Of a stretch of DNA of 14,274 nucleotides, positions 5,955 through 11,337 are shown one piece after another. A program made the position numbers and the translations under genes. Under the pieces are notes generated by a model that had not been told where the DNA came from, did no database searches, and saw only the letters and a list, made by a program, of their open reading frames with translations. This stretch comes from Chthoniobacter sp. GTDB lineage: Bacteria > Verrucomicrobiota > Verrucomicrobiia > Chthoniobacterales > Chthoniobacteraceae. The stretch is taken from assembly GCA_025352865.1 (NCBI GenBank), contig JANXSB010000270.1, positions 1-14,274 of the forward strand, in the 5' to 3' direction. How positions within the stretch are numbered: the stretch's first letter is position 1; every line of letters begins with the position of its first letter.

Positions 5955-6584
5955 ATGAGCGCAATCTTTCTCAAGCGATTCCTGCAACGGCCCTTTCAGG
6001 TCGCGTCGATCATCCCGAGTTCGCGGGCACTGATCCGGCGGGTCGCCGATAAAATGGACCTCAGCCAGCCCCGCGTGATCGTGGAATACGGCCCCGGCGA
6101 AGGTTGCCACACCCGCGAGATTGCGCGCCGCATGCACCCGGATTCGCACCTCATCCTCTTCGAGCTCGACCCCGAACTCGCCCGGCATCTCACCAGCCAA
6201 TTCCGCGACGACCGCCGCGTGACCGTGCTCAACGCCGACTGCGCCACCCTCGCCGACGAGCTCGCGCGCCACGGCCACGCGCACTGCGATTACATCGTCT
6301 CCGGCATCCCGTTCAGCATTCTGGAGCCAGCGAAAAAGCGCGAACTTCTCCGCAGCACCTTCGACTCGCTCGCACCGCACGCCGCGGCGGCATTCATCAT
6401 CTACCAGGTCACGAATGAGCTGGTGGGCCACTGCCGGTATTTCTCGCGCGTCGAGAGCCAGTACTGTCTGCAAAACCTCCCGCCGATGTTTGTCACCAAG
6501 TTTTACAAAACCGCCAACGGCCACAGCCAGCGGCTCGTCAACGGCACCAACGGCCACCACCTGAACGGCAACGCGCGGCACTGA
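5955..6584 (+). CDS. SAM-dependent methyltransferase, PmtA-like (phospholipid N-methyltransferase family)
   Basis: A 209-residue class I methyltransferase. The N-terminus FLKRFLQRPFQVASIIPSSR (5-24) is an amphipathic helix followed by the IPSSR motif, as in Rhodobacter-type PmtA enzymes that methylate phosphatidylethanolamine at the membrane surface. The SAM-binding loop is VEYGPGEGCHT (43-53), with an acidic residue after strand 2 (FELD, E70), NADC (93-96) for motif III, and SGIPF (116-120) in the motif IV place. PmtA and the rRNA adenine dimethylases share this layout, so an rRNA or other target is an alternative. The last about 22 residues are a repetitive Asn/Gly/His tail (ANGHSQ, NGTNGHHLNGN) not typical of the family. 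It is divergent from the regulator and followed after 27 nt by a secreted-protein gene. Nearby psd makes the likely substrate, phosphatidylethanolamine. Confidence 0.75.
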   Translation: MSAIFLKRFLQRPFQVASIIPSSRALIRRVADKMDLSQPRVIVEYGPGEGCHTREIARRMHPDSHLILFELDPELARHLTSQFRDDRRVTVLNADCATLADELARHGHAHCDYIVSGIPFSILEPAKKRELLRSTFDSLAPHAAAAFIIYQVTNELVGHCRYFSRVESQYCLQNLPPMFVTKFYKTANGHSQRLVNGTNGHHLNGNARH

Positions 6585-6611
6585 CCCGCGCCCGCCAGCG
6601 CGCCCCCGCCG

Positions 6612-7097
6612 ATGAAAACCCTGCTCCTGCTTTTCCTCTGCTCGGTGCTTTCGGTCCCGCCTTGCTTCGCGAAAAAGGCCGCCCCGCACAGCCCGGAACA
6701 TCCGCCCAGCATTGAGTTTCGCTCCTACGAAAAGGGCGGCGTTTTTCCCGAAATCTACCGCGACGACTTCGCCCACACGCTCAAGGAATACCCGCATGGC
6801 CGCTTCGCCCGCGCCTACCACGGCGAACGCGCGTCGCTGCACCGTTACTTCATCCGCGCGCAAAATGTTTTCGAGGACGACGCGGACAATGACTCCATGG
6901 GCTACGTCATCCTCAAACTGCTTTTCGGCTGCGGCGACTTCCGCTTCTCCCGCGCGCTGGAAACCGAGGACTATGCCACCCGCCAGGCCATCGGCCGGCT
7001 GCTCGATCCCCTGCTCGCGGAAAATCACCTCCACTATCCGCTGACCCACAGCAACTACCACTTCCGCCGCCACTCGCGCCCTCACGACGCCGACTGA
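6612..7097 (+). CDS. small secreted protein of unknown function
   Basis: I do not recognise this family. The 161-residue product begins with a clear Sec signal peptide (MKTLLLLFLCSVLSVPPCFA) with likely cleavage after A20, giving a mature chain of about 141 residues rich in His, Arg, Asp and aromatic residues. There are no transmembrane segments after the signal. A single cysteine (C107) remains in the mature part, and the C-terminus is His/Arg-rich (HSNYHFRRHSRPHD). Codon use and GC content look like those of the neighbours. It lies 27 nt after the methyltransferase gene and 55 nt before fumC on the same strand, so it is probably cotranscribed with the methyltransferase. ATG at 6612 is set by the signal peptide. 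Confidence 0.75.
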   Translation: MKTLLLLFLCSVLSVPPCFAKKAAPHSPEHPPSIEFRSYEKGGVFPEIYRDDFAHTLKEYPHGRFARAYHGERASLHRYFIRAQNVFEDDADNDSMGYVILKLLFGCGDFRFSRALETEDYATRQAIGRLLDPLLAENHLHYPLTHSNYHFRRHSRPHDAD

Positions 7098-7152
7098 CCG
7101 CGCCGACACATCGCGCTTCCCATCCCGCGCACCGTTTGTGCAAGCTGCGCGC

Positions 7153-8565
7153 ATGCCCTCCACCCGCACCGAAAAAGATTCCATGGGCTCCATGGAAGTC
7201 CCCGCCGACGCCCTCTACGGCGCCTCCACCCAGCGCGCCGTCCTGAATTTTCCCGTCTCCGGCCAGCCCTTCGGACGCGAATTCATCCGCGCCCTCGGCC
7301 TCATCAAATGGGCTTGCGCCGAAGCCAACTTCGAGCTGGGCCGCCTCGACGAAAAGCGCACCACCCTCATCGCCCGCGCCGCGCATGAGATCATCGAGGG
7401 CAAACTCGACGCGCACTTCCCGCTCGATATTTACCAGACCGGCTCCGGCACCTCCACGAACATGAACATCAACGAGGTCATCGCCAACCGCTGCTCCCAG
7501 CTCGCCGGCAAAGACATCGGCTCAAAGGAACCCGTGCATCCCAATGACCACGTCAACATGGGCCAGTCGAGCAACGACGTGATCCCGAGCGTCATCCACA
7601 TCGCCGTCGGCGAACGCATCCGCAAATACCTCATGCCCGCGCTCGAAGGCCTCCACGGCGCGCTGGAAAAAAAGGCGCTGGAATTTTGGAACGTCATCAA
7701 AATCGGCCGCACCCATCTCATGGATGCAACGCCCGTGCGGCTCGGCCAGGAATTCGGCGGCTACGCCAAACAGATCGAATACGCGCGCCTCCGCGCCGGC
7801 AACGCCATCGCCGCCATCGAGGAACTCCCCCTCGGCGGCACCGCCGTCGGCACCGGGCTAAACTGCCACCCCGACTTCCCCGGCATCGTCATGCGGCACC
7901 TGTGGAACCAGACCAGCATCGCCTTTCGCGAAGCCAAAAATCACTTCGAGGCCCAGGCCGCCAAAGACGGCCTCGTCCAAGCCAGCGGCCAGCTCAAAAC
8001 CCTCGCCGTCTCCCTTTTCAAAATCGCCAACGACATCCGCTGGCTGAGCAGCGGCCCCCGCTGCGGCATCGGCGAAATCCTCCTCCCCGAAACGCAGCCC
8101 GGCAGCTCCATCATGCCCGGCAAAGTGAACCCCGTGATCTGCGAAAGCGTCATGCAAGTCTGCGCCCGCGTCATCGGCAACGACACCACCGTCACCTGGG
8201 CCGCCGCCAATGGAAACTTCGAGCTCAACGTGATGATGCCCGTCCTCTCCCACTCCATCCTCGAATCCCTCCGCCTCCTCGCCAACGTCACCAACGTCTT
8301 CCACGAAAAGTGCATCCTCGGCATCAAGGCGAACAAGGAACGCTGCGCCGAACTCGTCGAGCAAAGCATGGCCATGGTCACCTCCCTCGCCCCCATCATC
8401 GGCTACGACAAAGCCGCCGAAATCGCCAAAGAAAGCGCCAAGACCGGCCAGACCGTCCGCGAAATCTGCCGCGAATGGAAAATCCTCCCCGACGACGAAC
8501 TCACCAAAGCCCTCGACCCCATCGCCATGACCCGTCCCGGCGGCGAAGGTGCGGCGGGCGGGTAG
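7153..8565 (+). CDS. fumC: class II fumarate hydratase
   Basis: FumC is the iron-independent, homotetrameric fumarase of the TCA cycle, interconverting fumarate and L-malate in the cytoplasm. The 470-residue protein has all the signatures: TGSGTSTN (96-103), SSND (139-142), GRTHLMDATP with H188, GGTAVGTGLN, and GSSIMPGKVNP (317-327) with catalytic S318. With the start at ATG 7153, H188 and S318 fall on the same numbers as in E. coli FumC, which supports this start over GTG at 7138. Length is normal for the family. The last residues (PGGEGAAGG) are a small Gly-rich extension, and the TAG stop lies within the first bases of a palindromic repeat. Aspartase shares the fold, but the overall similarity and GRTHLMDATP favour fumarase. 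Confidence 0.95.
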   Translation: MPSTRTEKDSMGSMEVPADALYGASTQRAVLNFPVSGQPFGREFIRALGLIKWACAEANFELGRLDEKRTTLIARAAHEIIEGKLDAHFPLDIYQTGSGTSTNMNINEVIANRCSQLAGKDIGSKEPVHPNDHVNMGQSSNDVIPSVIHIAVGERIRKYLMPALEGLHGALEKKALEFWNVIKIGRTHLMDATPVRLGQEFGGYAKQIEYARLRAGNAIAAIEELPLGGTAVGTGLNCHPDFPGIVMRHLWNQTSIAFREAKNHFEAQAAKDGLVQASGQLKTLAVSLFKIANDIRWLSSGPRCGIGEILLPETQPGSSIMPGKVNPVICESVMQVCARVIGNDTTVTWAAANGNFELNVMMPVLSHSILESLRLLANVTNVFHEKCILGIKANKERCAELVEQSMAMVTSLAPIIGYDKAAEIAKESAKTGQTVREICREWKILPDDELTKALDPIAMTRPGGEGAAGG

Positions 8566-8621
8566 AGCGGATTAAAATCAAAGTGGAGCCGCGCGGCTGC
8601 GCTATTTCTTAAACCGCTCTA
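8563..8621. repeat. 59-bp palindromic element overlapping the fumC stop
   Basis: TAGAGCGGATTAA (8563-8575) and TTAAACCGCTCTA (8609-8621) are reverse complements with one mismatch. The centre holds a perfect palindrome GCCGCGCGGC (8588-8597). The first three bases are the fumC stop codon. It could act as a transcription end or mRNA-stabilising hairpin for fumC, but there is no long T tract after it. Its structure, terminal inverted repeats around a central palindrome, also fits a dispersed REP- or MITE-like element. Confidence 0.65.
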
Positions 8622-8760
8622 ACCCGCGCGCCCAGCGCACTCCTTGCAGGGCAGGCTGCCAGCTTCCCCACAGCCGGCGTTTGCGGGAAAAAAACATCGC
8701 ACCGAGCGCCCGGAATCTCCGGGAAGCACACTATGGAAACAGAGTTTCAAGACCCGCCGA

Positions 8761-8793
8761 CGTTCCCAAAGCGCTGCGCTAACTTTGGGAACG
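8761..8793. repeat. 11-bp perfect inverted repeat
   Basis: CGTTCCCAAAG (8761-8771) and CTTTGGGAACG (8783-8793) pair perfectly around an 11-nt loop, CGCTGCGCTAA. It does not fit a classical terminator because the stem is not followed by a T run on either strand. A dispersed palindromic repeat is the best guess. Confidence 0.6.
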
Positions 8794-8835
8794 AGAGGTC
8801 AAAAATCACCCGCTCCGCTTCTTCATTCTCACTCC

Positions 8836-8852
8836 GCGTCCCGGCGGGACGC
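8836..8852 (-). terminator. possible hairpin terminator for the PEP-CTERM gene
   Basis: GCGTCCC (8836-8842) and GGGACGC (8846-8852) form a 7-bp GC-rich hairpin with a 3-nt loop. It begins 14 nt past the minus-strand stop codon at 8867. No U-tract follows on the minus strand, so an intrinsic terminator is only possible, not shown. Confidence 0.3.
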
Positions 8853-8866
8853 TTGATGGCACGGTC

Positions 8867-10114
8867 TCAAATCGGCCGTCGGCGGAGGGCGAGGAGAGCG
8901 CAGCCGCCGAGCAGCAGCACTGCGGTGCCGGGCTCAGGCGCGGGTTCGGGCCAAGAGAAAATCACGCCAAGATTCGCTGTGCCGCCATACTGGGTCATGC
9001 CATAGAGCGTCGAGCCATCGCCGGAGAGGGTCAGCTCACCGTATCGAGGACTGTCCCCATCCGCGGGTGCGCCGCCAAAGCTTTCCAGAAGACCGTAGTC
9101 GGTGCCATCGGTGTTCATGCTGAAAAGCGTGCCATCACTGCGCGTGCCGCCGTGGTAGGTCATGCCATAGAGCTTGGAGCCGGAGAGCGTCAGCGAGCCA
9201 GCCGGGTTTTCTCCATCACCTGGCGCGCCAGCGAAGCTGTGGAGCAGGCCGAAGCCGGTGCCATCGATGTTCATGCTGAAAAGCGCGCCATAGCCGCCAG
9301 CAGCGCCGCCATTAGAGGCCATCCCATAGAGTTTGGAACCGGAGAGCGTCAGCGAACCAGACGGGTAAGCGCCATCACCCGGCCCGACGGCGAAGATGTG
9401 GAGCAGGCTGAAGCCGGTGCCATCGGTGTTCATGCTGAAAAGCGTGCCAACATTATCGCTGCCGCCATCTTGGGTCATGCCATAGAGCTTCGAGCCGGAG
9501 AGCGTCAGCGAGCCACGCGGGTAAGCGCCATCGCCCGCCCCGCCAGTGAAGGTGTGCAGCAGGCCGAAGCCCGTGCCATCAGTGTTCATGCTGAAAACCG
9601 CGCCGATGCTGCTGTTGCCGCCACCGGAGGTCATGCCATACAGTTTCGAGCCGGAAAGCGTCAGCGAGCCATTTGGGTCGCCCGCCCCGCCAGTGAAGCT
9701 ATGGAGCAGGCCAAAGCCGGTGCCATCGGTGTTCATGCTGAAAAGCGTGCCCGTTTCACCGCTGCCGCCACTGGCGGTCATGCCATACAGCTTCGAGCCG
9801 GAGAGCGTCAGCGAGCCCCACGGGTTCCTGCCATCGATCGAGCCGCCGGTGAAGCTGTGGAGCAGGCCGAAGCCGGTGCCATCGGTGTTCATGCTGAAAA
9901 GCGTGCCACCACCGACGCCACCGCCATCGTAGGTCATGCCATAGAGCTTCGAGCCGGAGAGCGTGAGCGAGCTATACGGGTTGCTGCCATCGATCGAGCC
10001 GCCCGCGAAATTGTGCAGGATGACATCCGTCGCCCGACCGGGGGTGCCGGTGTTCAGGAGTGCGCCAAGGGACAGGATCGCAGCGGCGGGAACGAGAGGT
10101 AGGCTGGTCTTCAT
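8867..10114 (-). CDS. exported GloVer-repeat protein with PEP-CTERM sorting signal
   Basis: A 415-residue protein. Residues 1 to about 28 form a signal peptide (MKTSLPLVPAAAILSLGALL, then NTGTPGRA). Residues about 31-388 hold seven tandem units of 49-55 residues, each with SLTLSGSKLYGMT, a GG-rich turn, GTLFSMNTDGTGFGLLHSF and an FTGGxGDGxxP link. This is the 'choice-of-anchor tandem repeat GloVer-containing' pattern (TIGR03803), expected to fold as repeated beta blades. The end is a PEP-CTERM tail: PEPG (393-396), a hydrophobic helix AVLLLGGCALLALRRR and an Arg cluster, the signal handled by exosortase in exopolysaccharide-making Gram-negative bacteria. The protein is therefore probably delivered to the outer surface. 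No exosortase gene is in the window. The start ATG is 37 nt after the fibronectin-III gene, suggesting one transcript. Molecular function is unknown. Confidence 0.92.
   Translation of the reverse strand: MKTSLPLVPAAAILSLGALLNTGTPGRATDVILHNFAGGSIDGSNPYSSLTLSGSKLYGMTYDGGGVGGGTLFSMNTDGTGFGLLHSFTGGSIDGRNPWGSLTLSGSKLYGMTASGGSGETGTLFSMNTDGTGFGLLHSFTGGAGDPNGSLTLSGSKLYGMTSGGGNSSIGAVFSMNTDGTGFGLLHTFTGGAGDGAYPRGSLTLSGSKLYGMTQDGGSDNVGTLFSMNTDGTGFSLLHIFAVGPGDGAYPSGSLTLSGSKLYGMASNGGAAGGYGALFSMNIDGTGFGLLHSFAGAPGDGENPAGSLTLSGSKLYGMTYHGGTRSDGTLFSMNTDGTDYGLLESFGGAPADGDSPRYGELTLSGDGSTLYGMTQYGGTANLGVIFSWPEPAPEPGTAVLLLGGCALLALRRRPI
8951..10024 (-). repeat. seven in-frame tandem repeats (147-165 bp) encoding GloVer units
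   Basis: The plus-strand string CATGCCATAGAGCTT or a near copy recurs at 8996, 9161, 9320, 9476, 9632, 9779 and 9935, giving unit lengths of 165, 159, 156, 156, 147 and 156 bp. All are multiples of three. Blocks such as GGAGAGCGTCAGCGAGCC are almost identical between copies, including third codon positions, which points to recent duplication or gene conversion. The most C-terminal unit is the most diverged. Confidence 0.9.
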
Positions 10115-10151
10115 GGCAGTGGCGAAGTTGGATTAGTCATTGGACCCGCAC

Positions 10152-10799
10152 CTACGGCGCCACCTTCGTCGCCGGGCTGCTCGCGGGGCCGGGGCCGGCG
10201 GCACCTTCGGCGGTGACGCGGAACCAGTAGCGTTTGCCAGTGGTCAGGCCGTCGATGGTCGCGCTGCTTTTGCGCGAGTTGGCCGCGAAGCGCCAGCCGG
10301 TCTGACCCGCGGGGTCTTCGCTGACCTCGATGAGGAAGTTTTGCAGGCCACGGCGGATGGCATTCCAGGCGAGATCGACCGTGCCCTCGGCATCGCCCGC
10401 GGTGGCGGTGAGGCCCTCGACTTTGGGCATGGGGCCGACGGGGGTGCCGGTGTCGCTGGCCACGGCCAGGCCCGCGCTGGTGATGGCGGCGGCCTGCTGG
10501 TCGGCGGGGAGTTTGGCGGCCACGCCCTCCACGGTGGCGGCCTCGGCGGTGAGGCTGCCTTCGAGAACGGTGCGGTCGGTGCGGATTTGCAGGGTCATGG
10601 TCTGGGCCTGCTGGAGGAGGGCGTCGCGCGCGGCGATGCGGTCGCGCATGGTTTTGGCCTGGGTGGTGAGGAGGGTGAGGGCGGGCGCGGGCGCGGGGAA
10701 GGTGGCGTTGCCCGTCATGGAAGTGACGATGAGGGTGGCGAGGTCGGGGACTTCGGCGTCGGTCAGGCTATTGAGGTCGAGTTTGGCTTTGGTGCTCAT
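10152..10799 (-). CDS. fibronectin type III domain protein of unknown function
   Basis: A 215-residue protein in two parts. Residues 1 to about 118 are mostly helical and Ala/Thr-rich (KLDLNSLTDAEVPDLATLIV, then PAPAPALTLLTTQAKTM and a long helix). Residues about 124-211 are one fibronectin type III domain with the core W145 (VDLAWNA), the RYWFRVTAEG strand (Y191, W192) and the closing SSPATKVAP. The combination of such a helical region with a VGP-linked Fn3 domain is, from memory, a recurrent verrucomicrobial protein type with no assigned role. No signal peptide or membrane segment is seen, although Fn3 domains often act outside the cell. It precedes the PEP-CTERM gene by 37 nt on the same strand. 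Start ATG at 10797-10799; no clear ribosome binding site. Confidence 0.82.
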   Translation of the reverse strand: MSTKAKLDLNSLTDAEVPDLATLIVTSMTGNATFPAPAPALTLLTTQAKTMRDRIAARDALLQQAQTMTLQIRTDRTVLEGSLTAEAATVEGVAAKLPADQQAAAITSAGLAVASDTGTPVGPMPKVEGLTATAGDAEGTVDLAWNAIRRGLQNFLIEVSEDPAGQTGWRFAANSRKSSATIDGLTTGKRYWFRVTAEGAAGPGPASSPATKVAP

Positions 10800-11337
10800 G
10801 TGGGTGCGGGCTTTCTTGGGTTTCTGGGCTGGCTGGGTTGGGTTTTACTGGCGGGGAGAAAATGGGGGCGAAAACAGCTTCTTCAGAGTAAAACGGCCTC
10901 GGGGTGGGCAAAAACCGCCATTTCGAGTATGCAGGAAACCATTTCCGGTGAACCTCCCGCCGTTTTCTGGGCACCGGAAACCGCTTCCGGCAAACCTCCC
11001 GCGGCTTTCGGTGGACGGGAAACCGTTTCCCTTGAACCTCCCGCCCTTTCCGGTGAACCGGAAACGCCTGCCCTTAAACCGCCCGTCGCTTTCCGTGAAC
11101 CCCGACCCGCCCCCGGTGAACCACCCGCGCTTTCCCCCGAACGGCGCGACCCATGTGCCGCCACCGCAGGCGTGCCTTTTAAGCCTCGCGCAAAGCCGCC
11201 TAACCGACGCTCCGACGCTGGAGCGCGTTGGGCGGGTTCCGATTCCTGACGCTCGTTCCGGTAGCGTTTTCACGGGCGCGTTTCTGCCCGAGGGCCCGCG
11301 CGTGGTCAACCAAACATTTGCACCCGCCGTGCGCGCC
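10800..11337. other. 538-bp spacer between two minus-strand genes
   Basis: No convincing gene is seen. It should carry the end of the large upstream transcript and the promoter of the fibronectin-III gene. I found no strong -35/-10 pair. It contains the 42-bp tandem array (10934-11143) and a small hairpin, CGCTCC/GGAGCG, at 11208-11225. The 10805-10860 part is G/T-rich on the plus strand. Open frames that cross this spacer on both strands continue antisense or out of frame into neighbouring genes. Confidence 0.6.
10934..11143. repeat. five-copy 42-bp tandem array with an internal palindrome
   Basis: Units begin at 10934, 10976, 11018, 11060 and 11102, an exact 42-bp period. Each has a GGAAACC start, a second block around CCGGTGAACC then TCCCGCC (or close), and a CTTTC-like third block. 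Copies 1-3 open with a small palindrome (GGAAACCATTTCC, GGAAACCGCTTCC, GGGAAACCGTTTCCC). Copies 4 and 5 are progressively degenerate. The most constant columns are the AACC and CCCG cores. Variation shows no clear three-base rhythm, so the array looks noncoding although 42 is divisible by three. It ends about 135 bp upstream of the fibronectin-III start codon. Confidence 0.85.

Larger units (their letters stand above)
8622..8866. other. gene-free stretch between fumC and the PEP-CTERM gene, with hairpins
   Basis: Together with the preceding palindrome this makes about 300 bp without a gene. It holds several short perfect inverted repeats: CCCGGA/TCCGGG near 8711-8725, CGTTCCCAAAG/CTTTGGGAACG (8761-8771 and 8783-8793, 11 bp, 11-nt loop), and GCGTCCC/GGGACGC at 8836-8852. 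The short plus-strand open frames here have no family likeness and no good start. The flanking genes converge, so this is a shared 3' region. Confidence 0.6.

Noticed and set aside
9152..10102. 316-residue plus-strand frame with repeated peptides
   Set aside because: The repeats are the complement of the GloVer units on the minus strand, which have a signal peptide and a PEP-CTERM tail.
10934..11143. CRISPR-like array
   Set aside because: The whole 42-bp unit repeats, with no alternation of constant repeats and unique spacers, and there are no cas genes nearby.
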